A stretch of 64,000 nucleotides of DNA from Acanthamoeba sp. SK_2022b (Eukaryota > Discosea > Longamoebia > Acanthamoebidae), in assembly GCA_027943245.1 (NCBI GenBank), contig JANDJZ010000290.1, positions 1 through 64,000 of the forward strand, written 5' to 3'. The notes under the pieces were generated by a model. It saw only the letters and a program-made list of their open reading frames with translations. It searched no databases and had not been told where the DNA came from. The number at the start of each line of letters is the position of its first letter. Within the stretch, counting starts at the first letter, position 1. Below, piece by piece: positions 44,094 to 56,685 of the stretch. The position numbers were made by a program, and so were the translations under genes.

Positions 44094-47000
44094 GTGTGTG
44101 TGGTGTTACCTGTGAGCAAGCCCATCTCAGCAGGGAGCGCGAGGATCTTGTTTCGGCCCAGGTACAGACTGCGGAGCGAGGTCATGTTGCCGATCTCCGG
44201 GGCCACGGCCGTGAGTTGGTTGGCTGGCGCAGACACGTCGCGTGAGACTCGCGCGTGGCGCGTGGCGAGCGGGACCAGCACGGAACAAGTAACGACGTGT
44301 GTGTATGGTGTGCTTACCTTCCAAGTCGAGGGTCTCGAGGCGCGGTATCTCGGTTATGGTGACGGGGAACTGCTCGAGCTTGTTCTGCGAGACGTCGAGT
44401 CGCATGAGGTCGCTCAGCGGGCCCCACCCGTCGGGCAGCGTGACCAGCTTGTTCTGCTTGAGATCCTGGGATAGCCCACACGGGCAAGAGAACAGAGTGA
44501 ATGGAATGCATGGAATGGACTGCAGTGCAACGGCCTGCTCCCGTGCAAGCAGCGGAATGGAATGCATGGAATGGAATGCGGTCGTACGAGGTCCTTGAGT
44601 TGACACAGCTGTTCGACCGAGCGGAACTTGACGAGGTGGTTGGTGGAGATGTCGAGGATCTTGAGGTTGGTGGCCATGCTGAGCTTGCGGGGCAGCTTCT
44701 GGAGCTGGTTGTTGCGCACGCTCAGCATCTCGAGCGAGGCGAGGCACCCGATCTCCTCGGGCAGCTGCTCGAGCCGGTTGAACCGGAGGAAGAGCTTGTT
44801 GAGGTGGACCAGGTTCTTGATCGTCGCCGGCAGCTCGGTGAGCTTGTTGTATCTCAGGTCGAGCATGGTGAGCGACGTCAGCTGTCCCAGCTCGCTGGGA
44901 AGAGTCCGCAGGTTGTTCTCGTTCAGTCCCAGCGCCTTCAGCTTGGTCAGTTTGCCTGTGGTCGTGTTGCATTGCGTGTCGCGTGTCGTGTCAGTGGAGA
45001 AGAGATTTGGTGGTGACATGAAGGAGAGGAGTGATCACCGATGTCCGGCGGCAGGCTCTCGATCTTGTTCATGTAGAGGTTGAGAACGCTGAGGTTCTTC
45101 ATCTCCCACACGTTGGCCGGGACGGCCGTGAGCTCCTTCCGCCTCAGGTCGTAGCTCTGCAGACCGCCCGCACTGATGCTGCCCGTTTCCTCCACTCGAA
45201 GCGCCTCCGCTTCTGTGCGTGTGTGCGTGTGCGTGTCACGCAAGAACAGGTTGGCTCCACGCGTTGCTGTCATATTGGCTGTTCCTGTTGCTGGTGCCTA
45301 CCTTTCTTGGCCTTCTTTCCCTTCTTCTTCTCCTCGGAGGGCGTGGCTTCACCGTTCGAGAGCCCTTCGTCATGCGACACGTGCTCCTCGCCGTAGAAGG
45401 AGACTCCCCGATGGGCTGACATATTATTAAAAAATAAATTAAAATTAACTTTGAATAACGTTGATAAATAATAATAAATAATAGTAATCCAATAAAAATA
45501 ATGAATAAACACAAGCGTCGTACATTCGATGTCCCTGGTCCTGGTCGGCTTCTTGCCGCTGCTGGCGATGGGGATCGAGGAGCCGGACATGAAGAGCGAG
45601 CTCGTGGGAGTGACGCGCGGCTGGCCTTCGAACGGCGACGGGAGCGGCAGGACCTTGTCCACCACCACGGCGGGCTCCGTGGAGAGCGTGGCCACCGAGA
45701 AGGCCGGCTCGCTGTTCGAGCGAGGCGACATGACGGGCGGCTTGTTGTTATTGCTATCCTTGTCCTTGCTGTCCCGATTCTCCTTGCTCTTGCTCTTGCT
45801 CCGGTCGTTCGAGTCCTTGTTGCTGTTGCTGTCGTTGCTGTCCTTGTCGCTGTCCGTGGTAGCGTCGCCGCGAGCCGAGTCCTCCTTCTCGCTGTCCGTG
45901 TCCCGCATGATGCCCGACCCGTTGCCGTTGCGCTGGCACTCGATCCAGTACAGCACGCGCTTCCTGTGGCCAGTCTTGGAGATGCCCAGCTGCCGCATCT
46001 CGTCGTCGGTGATCAACTTGATCGTCTCGAGGTCGTCGAACCCATCCTAATATTATTTATTTATTTATATTTATATTTATATTTTTCCTTTTATGGTTAG
46101 CACTACGCACGCGTAGAAGGCGAGAAAGGAGCAGGGGCGCGTACCGCCTGGAGGAGCTGCGCGTATTCGGTGGGGAGTCGGATGGCGACGAGCCACTTGA
46201 TGACCTCCGAGACCTCCTTCTCGCCCTCCCTGCTGTCCTTGTCTCGGGCGGTGCTGGCGCTGCGGTGCGACCTCGATCGCGAGTCCTTCTCCTTCTCTTT
46301 CTCCTTGTCCTTGTCCTTGGCGCTGGTGCTGTCCTTGTCCTTCGTGCCGCTGTCCCGCTCGCGCACGATCTGGCTGCCGGTCTTGGACGACGACGAGGGC
46401 TCCCGCTCCTTCCGCCTGTCCCGCTCCCGCTCGGTCCGCCTCCGGTCCTCCTCCTCCTCGGCGCCCGACCCGCCCTCTGCCGGCCGCGACGACGACGTGC
46501 CCTTGGCCGTCTGTACGATGACGAGGCTGCTCCTCCGCTTGTCCGGGTTGCGCTGTCGGATGCTGCTGCCGCTGCCGCCGCGCGACGCGGAGGAGCTGTC
46601 TCGGCTCTCCTTGTCCCTGCTGCTTGTACTGGTATCGCGCCTTCGCGAGCTGCGCTTGTCGTCGCTGCTGCTGGCGGCGTCGCTCTCCTCGTCGGTGCCC
46701 GTCGCGTAGCCGCCCTCCTCGTCCAGCCCCGACCCGCTCCGTCGCCGCTGGGCGGACACGGAGGAGCGACGCACGGACGGCACGTAGGGCGACCCCGGCG
46801 TGCCAAGGCGCTCCCGAGAGCTCGTGTGCGGTGACGGAGTAGAAGGAGAAGATGTAGAGGAGGCAGCAGCAATCGATAATCGCGGACGATTGGAGGGGCC
46901 GCTAGCCGGTGGCGTGCGGCCAAAGATCTCGGCGCATTCAGCATCTTCAAGCAATTCGAGGGGGGTGGGGCGATGATTGTGGGGAGCTGGTCGGTAGCGC

Positions 47001-48780
47001 TCGAAAAAGGCGGTGGAGGGCGAATCCAGCGAAGGCGAGAGCAAGATTTCAGACGCAGATCGCGTGCGTACCAGCAATCGATCCTTGGGCGTCGCCGGCA
47101 CAGCATAAACGCCATGCGGCAAGGCCATCGAGCCTCTCGCCAAGGAGCGCGAGGGTGACGCAGTGCCTTGACCCCCGTTCCTCCTCTCGCGAATCACATC
47201 GGCAGACGTAGGCGGGAGGAAGAGAGCAGTCGGAGAGATGAGATCGGGATTGGACTCCAGGCTCACTGGCTGGGGGCGCATTTGAGGCGAATCGGTAGAC
47301 GAGGCCATCAGATCAGTGACCTCATCGTCGGTGGCGCCATTTGGGATGGGCACAACACGAGAGGAGTCCCTTGCATCCTCACTGCTTGTGCTGTGCTTCT
47401 CTTTGTCTAGACTCTGGGGTGTCACCTCCTTCGATCTGCGGCTTTCTTTCGTGACGGCGGCAGGCGTGGCTGCAGGCGAAGACGAACCTGCAGGCCCTCC
47501 TTCATCTTTCAGTCTCTGCTGCCGTCTGCTGTTCCTGTCCTTCTCCTCCCTCTCGCGCCTCTCGCGCTCCTCTCGTTCCTTCTTGTCCTTTTCCTCCTTG
47601 AACTGGTTCATCTTCCTGTCCCTCTCCTCCTTGGCCTTGGCCTTCCTCTCCCTGTCCCGCTCCTCCCGCTCCTCTCGCTCTGCCCTCTCCTTCTCCTCTC
47701 GCTCCTTCTTCTCCTTCTCCTCCCGCTCGCGCTTCTCCCTCCGCTCTCGTGCCTCCTTCTCTCGCCTCTCCTTCCTCTCGCGCTCCTCCTTCTCCCTCTT
47801 CTCCTTCTCCTCGCGCTCGCGTCTCTCCCTCCTTTCCCTCTCCTCCTCCCTCCTCTCCCTCTCCTCCTTCTCTCTCCGCTGATGCTGTTGCTTGTCATCG
47901 ACCGCCTCAATGGCGCTGCTGCTGTTGACGCTGCCACTGCCGCCGCTGTTGTTGTTGTTGTTGCCGCCATTGCTGGTGGTGCTGTGGCTACCGCTTGTGC
48001 TGATCGAGCCCGCAGTGACGGCGTTGGACGGCCGCGCGGGCGCCGGCGAGCCCGGGCTGATCCCGCTGCCCGGGGCCGGGCCCGACGGTCGGGCCTGCTG
48101 ATGACTGAGTCGGCTGCTCGTGTCCTGCACCATGTGTACACATTTATGGGTCATCAATTAGGAAACAACATTTGGCAAGTGCACACGGCGTGGTGGGCAG
48201 CTAGCAGCACTCAGAGCACCACATGTAGACAAAGAGAGAACGGGAGGTGGTGAACCGTTTTGGAGGTGGTGCGTATGAGTTGGTTGCCGGTGGGTCGGGG
48301 CTGGGCGGCCTTCTCGAGGGCCACTATCCATTCGGTGAGCAGGCGCTCGCCCTTGGCCAAGATGAAGTATTCCTTCTCGCCTGTGGACACCTGTATGCAG
48401 CCCACCTTTTTCCCCTCCTCCAGCTCCGTGCGCTTGAGCTTGGCCCCCTCGAGGTTGATCATGCCCAGCGGCTCGCTGGCAGACTTTTGTGTGTCGACAA
48501 AGAGGATTGACGATCATGAATACGGCCAGCCTCAAGGTGGGAGGGGGTGAGGCGCACCTGTTCGTTCTTCTGGTAGGAGATCACGCCGGGGCGCAGGACC
48601 CACCACCACTCTCGCCAATCGCCCGACTTCTTACTCTTGCGAGAGAGCCAGCCGGTCTTGAGGATCTCTCCAAACATCAGCTTGCGCTGTGTCACCAGAG
48701 CCTGTTGTTTGGGCCTGGGGGCGTCCTTCTTTTCTCCATCATCCCTTTCCTGTCCATCAAATCGCCCCTAGTCAGCATCA
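42943..48780 (-). CDS. PH - coiled coil - SAM - leucine-rich repeat protein
   Basis: The reading is one large gene. The N-terminal PH domain has ILKTGWLSRKSKKSGDWREW, WWVLRPGVISYQKNEQ and KEYFILAKGERLLTEWIVAL (about 48230-48680). A low-complexity stretch and a long KEERERR-type charged helix follow (about 47500-47880), then Ser-rich sequence. The SAM domain is rebuilt across an intron as VIKWLVAIRLPTEYAQLLQA + DGFDDLETIKLITDDEMRQL. The C-terminal half has about 16 leucine-rich repeats of the LxxLxLxxNxLxxLP type (for example LTMLDLRYNKLTELPATIKN, LRSLYLGRNKILALPAEMGL), as in SHOC2/Ras-suppressor proteins. The stop is at 42943. The first exon is not fixed; an acceptor lies near 48772 upstream of the PH domain. 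A role as a membrane-recruited signalling scaffold is inferred. Confidence 0.8.
43499..43563. repeat. (CA)n microsatellite in LRR gene intron
   Basis: CA run of about 64 bases on the plus strand (TG on the coding strand). Confidence 0.95.
44022..44101. repeat. (TG)n microsatellite in LRR gene intron
   Basis: TG run of about 80 bases with one GCG interruption. Confidence 0.95.
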
Positions 48781-49305
48781 CCATGTTGTGGGTGTGGGAG
48801 AAGAGACTGGGTGGAGACCATCATGTCTGTCCTTGGTCCAAAGGGCCACCTTTTCGGCTTTCCTTCTCCTCAACTCTTTCAATAACAACGACGCCTACCG
48901 GTACACCAGACACCAGAGAAGAAGAAGAATCGTTCGTTTAGAGTCGGTTGGTGGTGGTCACAAGCTTCGAATACAGACCTGAGGTTCCTAATATGAGAAC
49001 ACCTCCCCGTAAAAGGATAATCCACCAGAACCCACCACGCGACAACGGTGGACTGGGGTGGTATTTCCCGCGCCTCGATTGCAACGTTCCAGAGCGGCAA
49101 TCGTGTCCTTTCTTGGCAACGGCAAGCAACTCAAAGAAAACAATTTCCTATTAATTTCTCTGAGGGTCGAAATTTCACGGAGGTCTTGGCGAAGAATGGC
49201 GTGGTGTCCAACTGAACTTAATGCTGCCATGGCCAGCTGTGCGCCAGACAGACGTTAGACTCAACACTTGAGAACTAGAGAACTATACTTTACGCGCACT
49301 TGCTG
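48781..49305. other. Intergenic between divergent genes; may hold the unseen first exon of the PH-SAM-LRR gene
   Basis: A splice acceptor-like CTGACTAG on the minus strand near 48772 implies at least one upstream exon. I could not choose between several short minus-strand frames here. Confidence 0.4.
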
Positions 49306-51084
49306 ATGATGGAAGGAAACTCGGCTCTGAAGAGGAAAGAGGGGCAGCTCGAAGACGCCGCCAAGGCGCAGGGAACGGTCGCCGGGTCCGAGCCACCAAA
49401 GCATAAGAAGGCCAGGACCGAAGAATCAGAACAGCAGGAGGACGCCCAACAGGTACAGCCCTCCTCTATCTTCAATTGGCTGTCCAGTACGCCCCTTTTA
49501 TCTGTTTTCATTCAAATGAATAAATGTGTTTTGTGGGAGAAGGCTCTGGGCGAGCTCAAGGACGCGCTAGCCAAGGGCACAGCACAGGACGTCATCTACT
49601 GGATGAAGGTATGCCTCGACATGCACTTCCTTCACCTGTCCGATGGCGTGCATGTGTGAATACACTTAATTTATCAATCAATCAAAATTATAATATTAGG
49701 ATGGCACCATCATCCAGCTACTCGCTACCGACTCCTTCTACGTCGCGCTCGCGGTATCCCTCCCCTTGTTCTGTCACTCGTCAGAGCTCCCACTCACTCG
49801 CCACCGACTGCCCCTGGTGTAGACGCTGGTGGACGCCAAGATCAGGGCCGCGCCCATCTTCGACAAGGCCGAGCAGCGCTACATCGGGTTCGTCGACATG
49901 CTGGACCTGACCGCCGCCATCGTCGAGCTCGTCGAAGTGAACGAGACATTCAAGCACAAGAAGTCGTCTCCCAAGCAGACCAAGCCCGCCGCCTCCTCCT
50001 CCTCCTCCGAGCCCAACGAAGCCTCGGAGGCGGCCAAGAGGCGCAAGCGCGACTACGCCGAGGACGAGGAGGACCCCTTTGCCGAGCACCTGCTGCTCGA
50101 GAGCCTCTCCGTCAAGGCCATCTCTGGTGAGAGCCCCCACGCCTCCCTCCTCTCTCTCTCTCTCTCTCTTCGTGTGTGGAAGCTCAGAGCTGCTGGCACA
50201 GACTTCTCGCACACGGACCCGTTCATCTCCGTGGGCAGCGACGACAGCCTGGCCAAGGTGGCCGAACGGCTGCGGAGTCACCACCGCATCGGCGTCGTCA
50301 ACGAGAAGGGCGCGTTCATCGGTACAAGCCCCGGCCTTGACGCCACCGAGCCTGCATTCCTCGCATACCAATGGATCACGGGCGTGCGCAGGGTTGGTCA
50401 CGCAGACGGGCTTCGTGGAGTACCTGAGTGAGGAGCACGCGCTGACGCTCTACAAGAGCCGCGAGACGGTGGGCGACCTGAAGCTGCCCCAGCACCGGGT
50501 CTACACGGTGCCCGTGGAGGGCACCACCGCGCTCGACGCGCTCAAGGAGATGCGCGACAAGCGGGTCACCGGCCTGGGCGTGGTCAACAAGAATGGCGTC
50601 CTGCTCGACACCATCTCCGCCTCCGACCTCATGGTACATCACACACACGCACGCGCACTCGCGCGCATCGGTCGTTCGGGGTCCACTCACACGCGGGCGA
50701 AACAGGTGTGGGCCGAGTGGGAGGCGTGTGGGCAGCCGCTTCGGTTCCGCCACCTGTCCATGCTCAACTACCCCATCACCGAGTTCCTCACTCAGAGCAG
50801 AGCGCAGGCCCACCACAAGGTGGGCTCCTCCCCCCTCCCGTCGCTTTCGTGTTTCTTCTTCGCTTTCGCTTTCTATCTTACGATCAAACCGATGTGCGCG
50901 TGATGATGCGTAGAAGGTGAATCGAAACGAGGGGCCGATGGTGTGCACGGCGGAGACGGAGCTGCAGGAGGTGATCGGCACGATGCTGGTCAACAACATC
51001 CACCGCCTGTTCGTCGTCGACGAGGAACGCAAGCCGGTCTCCGTGCTCACCTACGGCGACATCATCGCCCACCTCACCGCCTGA
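49306..51084 (+). CDS. CBS-domain (Bateman module) protein, AMPK-gamma-like
   Basis: CBS pairs bind adenine nucleotides and regulate partners. The start is ATG at 49306 (MMEGNSALKRK), followed by a basic/acidic leader that may be a nuclear signal (PPKHKKARTE). Four CBS-like units are visible: TLVDAKIRAAPIFDKAEQRY...IGFVDMLDL; FISVGSDDSLAKVAERLRSH...GAFIG + LVTQTGFVEYL; VYTVPVEGTTALDALKEMRD...KRVTGLGVVNKNGV...ISASDLM; and TAETELQEVIGTMLVNNIHR...SVLTYGDIIAHL. The layout resembles AMPK gamma/SNF4 but shows no decisive family residue, so the partner is unknown. Short introns separate the units. Confidence 0.82.
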
Positions 51085-51249
51085 ACGCCCTCCCCCCAAT
51101 CTTTGCCCCCTCTCTTCATCATGTTCATCATCACGTTCTCCCTTCGAAGAAGAGGCCTATGTCTCCATTTGTTTGCTATCTACAACAACAACACCTATGT
51201 ACACAAGAGTCGTGTGCGTGTTTGATCGGGTGCCGAGTCTGGGGATCTA

Positions 51250-51875
51250 TCACGCGGGCACCGCGGACGGCGACGGGCAGCCGCCGGCGGAGAGGACCGA
51301 GATGCCCTGGGCCTGCGCGCCGCACCGATTGCCGTAGGTGTTCCCATCGCAGCCGCACACGGGCCGCAGCTCCTTCGTGCAGGCCTGTTGCGTTTCGCGC
51401 AGTGTTGCGTTTTAGTTTCGTATTTCGCTAATCTGTTTCATTATTTGTTGGCGATGGGCATACCCGAGGAGTGTCGACGCACACGCCGGAGCCGCCGCAG
51501 GCGCCGTCGCGGAACTGGCAGTACTGGCCGGCGCCGCGGGAGCTGCAGTCCGAGTCCTTGGTGCAGGCGCCCGAGCCGAGGCCTCCCTCGCACGAGCCCA
51601 GCGACTGCAGCGACGCGCCGGCGGCCGACGCCAGGCACGGGTTGTCGTAGCTCACGTTGTCGCAGCCGCACACGGGGTTCAGCAGAAGCGTGCACGCCTG
51701 TTTGCGGCGGAGGCGGGGCGGAGGCGCCCGGGGAGGAGAGGCACAGATGGAAATGAACATCACTCCAGAACTCTATCCAACGCACATTATATGTTTGCGT
51801 TTGCGATTTTGTTTTAGGTGGGATGTGTAGTGTTATGTGTTATGTTATGTGTTGTCTATATGTTTAGATGATGGA

Positions 51876-51925
<50 letters not shown>

Positions 51926-53810
51926 GGAAAGCGGGAGGGAGGCCCGTGGATGGCGCGGTGGGTGTACCTCGGGGATGGCGGCGCACGACCCGACGCCGCC
52001 GCATTCGCCCAGAGCAAAGTGGCAATACTCGCCCTCTCCGCAATCGGACGCGTTGTTGCACTCGACCGACGCTGTGGAGTGAGCGCGCGCAGGCCAAACG
52101 CAATACACCCACCCACACACGCACGTTGCGGTATGGTTGCGTGAGGTTGCGTTCTGCAGATCTGGGGATAGGAATAAAGGGGGGGGGGGGCAACCTCGGC
52201 AAGAGCCCATGTCGAGGATGGACACGCCGCTGGCCTGGGCCAGGCACGGGTTGTCGTAGGTGGAGTTGTCGCAGCCGCACACGGGGTTCAGCTCGAGCGT
52301 GCACACCTGAGGTAGTCACACCACAGCCCCGAGTCAGCCAACGACAGATGTGCCTACGTGTGCATGTGCGTGTGTTGCGACATACGTCGGGGGCGTTGGC
52401 GCACGAGCCCACACCGCCGCACATGCCGGCGTCGAAGCGGCAGAACTGCCCAAAGGCGCACTCGGTGTCGTTCGTGCACGGGAGAATGTCTGAGGAACGC
52501 CCCCGCGAGCGAGTCGGTCAACGATCCGCGGAAAGAGCTAAGGGCAGAGATTGGGGGCTAAGCAACCTTCGCAGGCGGATAGCGAGTCGATCGACACGCC
52601 CGCCGATGCGGCGATGCACGGGTTGTCGTAGGTCACGTTGTTGCAACCGCACACCGGGCTCAGCTCCAGCGTGCACGTCTGTTCGAACATTGCGTGTTCG
52701 CGTTGCGAGCGTGTTGTGTGTGTTGTGTGTTGTGAGAAACATATCAGTGGATATCGCTTGCCGAACGGGGAAGGGCGTACGTCGGGGAGGTTGATGCAGG
52801 TGCCGGTGCCGCCGCACAGGCCCGGGTCGTAGCGGCAATACTGATTGGGCCCACACTCCGAGTCGTTACTGCACGCGAACACGTTCTCGACTGCACGCAA
52901 CGTTTGTTTGTTTTTGTGTGTGAGGGTGAGTGGGAGTAAATTTCGAGCGTTGCCTTTGCTGTGGACTTACCTGGGCACTCGCCGAACGATTGAATCGACA
53001 CGCCGCTGGAGAAGGCCAGGCACGGGTTGCTGTAGGTCTGGTTGTTGCACCCGCACACGGAGTTGAGCTCAAGCGTGCACATCTGATTGGTCCGAAAATA
53101 ACATCAGCTCAGTTGTGCTGTACAAGCCTCATGGCGTCACGCAAAGAGAGAGAGAGAGAGAGAACGCACGTCGGGAATGGCCGAGCACAGGCCCACGCCG
53201 CTGCACTGCTCGGCAGGGAAGCGGCAGTGGAATCCACTGGCGCAGTCGCGGTCGCTGCTACACTTGAGCGACTCTAATGGACACCACGAGAGGTGAGACA
53301 CACGCGCGCGTGCGAGCAGGGGAGAAGGGGGGGGGGGGTTGAGTCGAACCGTTGCATGCGGTGAAGGCAAAGGTGGGCTGGCCGGCCGCGGCAGCCGCGC
53401 ACGGGTTGCCGTAGGTCTGGAAGTCGCAGCCACACACGGGCCGCAGCTCGAGCGTGCACACGTCTGGGATGCGCTGGCATGTCCCTTTGCCCTGCATGAT
53501 GTGTGAAGGGGGGAGGGATTGAGGGGGAGGAGGTTAGGACATGTCCTACCCGCTTCTGTGGACATGTAGAAGAAGATGCAAAGAGAGAGAGACGGACACC
53601 GCAGAGGAGGTTGGGGTAGGCGCAGTAGAGGCTCGAGCTGTTGTTGCAGGGCTGGTCGCGTGAGCAGACGGCGCCTCGCGTGCCCGGCAGGGGTGAGGTG
53701 GTGGGCGAAGGCAGGGTGGTGGAGGCCACCGGCCTCTGGCACTCCCCTGGAGCCAGCAGGCAGGCCACCACCAACGCCGCGAGTAGCGGGTGCAGAAGAT
53801 GCATCGTCAT
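51250..53810 (-). CDS. Secreted tandem Kazal-like inhibitor protein
   Basis: The start is ATG at 53810 ([20 protein letters not shown]), a signal peptide. Six Kazal-like units follow, of the form CTLEL(S/N/R)PVCGC(D/N)xxTYxNPC, for example at about 53440, 53060, 52670, 52290, 51690 and 51370. They alternate with a second Cys-rich module such as [20 protein letters not shown]...GVGLC. Most modules are separate exons with short introns, suggesting growth by exon duplication. The last unit is [20 protein letters not shown] and the protein ends SAVPA with TGA at 51250-51252. Kazal domains usually block serine proteases; here the target is unknown and the lectin-like spacing could also serve adhesion. 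Confidence 0.85.
51879..51923. repeat. (CA)n microsatellite in Kazal gene intron
   Basis: CA run of about 45 bases. Confidence 0.95.
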
Positions 53811-54352
53811 CTTTAGGTTTTGTGTAGCGTGAGTAGCACAAGCTTGATGTGTCCAGCAAGGAAGAGTTGGCGTGGTGTGGTGGCGATGTGCCAGAGTACG
53901 AAGGGGAGACTGGAGTTGAGAGGTGATGAGGCGGTGGACGCCCTCTATTTATGCTTGAGATAAGGAGCATGCGTTGATGCAAGGAGCCGGAGGTGCACGT
54001 GTGGCCGGGCCGCAACCAGCCAGGATGTGGTGGGCAAGGTCCTGAAACTTCGGGCTGGGAGAGGACCAACATCAACATGTAAGGTTCCCTGCATCTGGAC
54101 TTGACGCCATTGACAACCATATCCGCAGAATAAGCTCCGGAAAGACCAATCCGCCAGCGCCATCCCGCCTCATCGCGTGTCATCACCTTCCCTTCGATCA
54201 ATTATTTGTTTTGTTTTTTTTCTTCGATTTTTGTAATTTTTTTGTTATTAAATAATGATGCGAGTGTACAGAGGAGGGGGTAGGGAGATTGGAGGGAGGG
54301 AGTAGGGAGAGGGAGAGGAGGGAGAAGAGAAAGGAGGGGACACCCAAGCTCC
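53811..54352. other. Intergenic, no gene seen
   Basis: This holds the likely promoter of the Kazal gene and, near 54200-54350, the AT-rich 3' flank of the ERGIC-53 gene. Frames present lack motifs. Confidence 0.5.
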
Positions 54353-55372
54353 TTAGAGGAACTTCTTGTTGGCGTCGTCCTTGGCCTTCTTCCACATGAC
54401 GAAGCCCACGCCAAAGCACACCTGATCCACACGCACAGAGAGAAAATGGTGAGATCCCTTCAGCAAGAAGGAGAAGGAGCGTTCGTCTGTTATGATCGTT
54501 CTCATGGCGTACCTGGAAGAAGCAAAAATAGACCCACCACGCGACGGAGCCGCTCTTCTCCACGACGTACTTGAGCTCCTCCTTGCCAGTCTTCAGCTCC
54601 GCGAGAGCGCTGTTCTGGTCTCGGTCGCCCCTCTGCGCCCACCACGGTTTGTGAGTATCACCACACGCCCCACAAAGAGAGGGAGGGGGAGAGAGAGGGG
54701 GCCTGCCAAGTGGAGACAAACCTCGACGACGGTCTGGAGGGAGCCGAGGTGCTGCTGGAGCTCGCGGACAAGGCGAGCCACGTTGTTGTAGGTGTTGGCC
54801 TGCTCGGCCGAGACGTGGCTCTGGAGGCTGGAGACCGACTTGCTCACGGCGGACACGTCCTCCGTCACGACCCGGCGGAACTCGGCCAGCGAGCCCTGGA
54901 GCTCTCGGACCTGGTGCAGGGTGTCCCTGACCTCGGCGGTCAGGTCGGGCGCCGACTCGGGCTGGCGCAGGTCGCCGACCCTCTCGAGCACCTGCGACAG
55001 GCTGTGGGCGAGGCTGTCCTGCTGGTTCCTCACGGCCTCCACCTTGAACGTCAACTGATCCAACTTGTTGGCAAGCCTGCTCACGTCCTCCTGCGACTGC
55101 TGCTGCTGCTGCTGCTGCTGAACGTTCTCCTGGTGTTCGGAGTAAACGTGTTCCGGTTCATGAGCATGCATTTGCTCCTCATGATATTGTTGCTCCTGAT
55201 AGTGCTCCACTTCTTGGTGTACCTGTTGCGGGAGATAAGGGTTAGGGGGATCCTTGGGAAGGTAAGGGTTGGGCTTAACGGGCTCGGCCGGCTGGGCTTG
55301 CTCGACGTGCTCGGGCTCCTGCACCGGCTCGGGCTCGGGCTCCTATACGAGCGAGAGCTCAGTGAGCCCTAT

Positions 55373-55442
<70 letters not shown>

Positions 55443-55636
55443 GACAGGACACGCAAGCATACCTGGTGCTTGACGGGGGGTCGACGGCGCCAGGGATCGA
55501 GGTTGTAGGTAATGAACGAGTAGACATCGTGGTTGTCGGTGAGATGGCCAGTGGCAGCGCTCAAACCAAAGTAGTAACCCTTGGGCAGAGTCTCGTGATG
55601 GGTGATGCAGGGCGCCCAGTGTCCAGCTCCATCTAC

Positions 55637-55704
<68 letters not shown>

Positions 55705-56685
55705 CATGAAATAATGAGGACAAAAACAGAGAGTCGCGTTGTGTCTTTGAGGTGCTGGGATCGTGCGGAGAGGTAGGGCGATTGCACGCACCGTCGGTCT
55801 CGACCTGGATGATTCCGTCGCGGTAGATCACGCGCACCTTGGTCCTGGCCTCGCGGGCGAAGCCCGTGCAGGAGCTCTTCTCGCCTCGCCTGCCGTCGTC
55901 ATAGGGATCGTAACGCTGCGTGCCGTCGTTGACCCAGAGCGAGATCCTGGGCTCGTCGTTCTGGTAGAGAGGGATGAGTCGGAGGGTGAGCAGCAGCCCA
56001 GGCGTCGAGCTGTGTGCGCATGCGCGTACCTGGCCGTCGTTGTCGAAGGTGTCGAAGTAGATGGCCAGGCCACGGTACTCCTCCGTGCTGCCCATGCTGA
56101 TGCCTTCCCTCTTGGGCTCGGCCACGTACCAAAGGGCCATGCCGTCGGCGCCTCGGCTGCCGCCGCCGTTGATCTCAAAGTCCATCTGAACCTCCCAGGC
56201 GTCCATATCGGCCGCCTGTGCGTGGAGCAAAGCTCAAGCAGTGAGGGAGAGAAAGGGTGCTGAGATTGAAAATCGAATTGGAGTATCGTTGATTCGAGTA
56301 GCGAGAATGGGGGCGTTTCAACGAACCACAGAGTTCCAGACCCAGCCCACGCGGCTCTGGAGAGCGGGCGTAAGGCGAATCCTGTCTTCGGATACGATTG
56401 CGCTTCCACCAAACTCCCAGAAGGGCAGGGTGCCTCCTCTCCCTGCGATTAGGGCGACAATTACCAGTGAGAAAGCTTTTTTGAAGCCGTAGAGGAGCAA
56501 ACAGCGGGCGGTTGTCCAGCATCTGGATCGACTGAACGTGACTGATGGGTAAGGATCTTGGTACCAAGGTAGAAGGGGGCACGGAAGGAGTGCTTGAACT
56601 CATATCTCTGCGTTTGCGTCAAGGCCAGCGCGAACATAGAGAGGAAGAGGAGGAACAGGATTCTAATCGGCATAGCGCATCCCAT
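54353..56685 (-). CDS. ERGIC-53/VIP36-type L-type lectin cargo receptor
   Basis: These receptors carry glycoproteins from ER to Golgi. The start is ATG at 56685, with a signal peptide MGCAMPIRILFLLFLSMFAL, then RYEFKHSFRAPFYLG. The lectin domain is rebuilt across exons: GGTLPFWEFGGSAIVSEDRI, RLTPALQSRVGWVWN, WEVQMDFEINGGG, DGMALWYVAEP, GLAIYFDTFDNDGQ (metal-site Asp/Asn), RISLWVNDGTQRYDP and GYYFGLSAATGHLTDNHDV. A Pro-rich PNPYLP stalk, a Gln-rich run and a coiled coil follow. One transmembrane segment (SVAWWVYFCFFQ + VCFGVGFVMW) precedes the cytosolic tail KKAKDDANKKFL. KKFL is a KKxx ER-retrieval signal; human ERGIC-53 ends KKFF. Introns carry (CA)n and (CAA)n arrays. Confidence 0.93.
55373..55441. 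repeat. (CA)n microsatellite in ERGIC-53 intron
   Basis: CA run of about 68 bases. Confidence 0.95.
55634..55702. repeat. (CAA)n microsatellite in ERGIC-53 intron
   Basis: About 23 CAA units. The same motif on the coding-strand complement occurs in the DNAJC21 intron. Confidence 0.95.

Noticed and set aside
46265..46834. Long plus-strand frames opposite the PH-SAM-LRR gene
   Set aside because: Antisense shadow of a Ser/Arg/Glu-rich coding region; codon composition and lack of motifs match a shadow frame.
47316..47882. Plus-strand Ser/Leu-rich frame
   Set aside because: Antisense of the KEERERR coiled coil.
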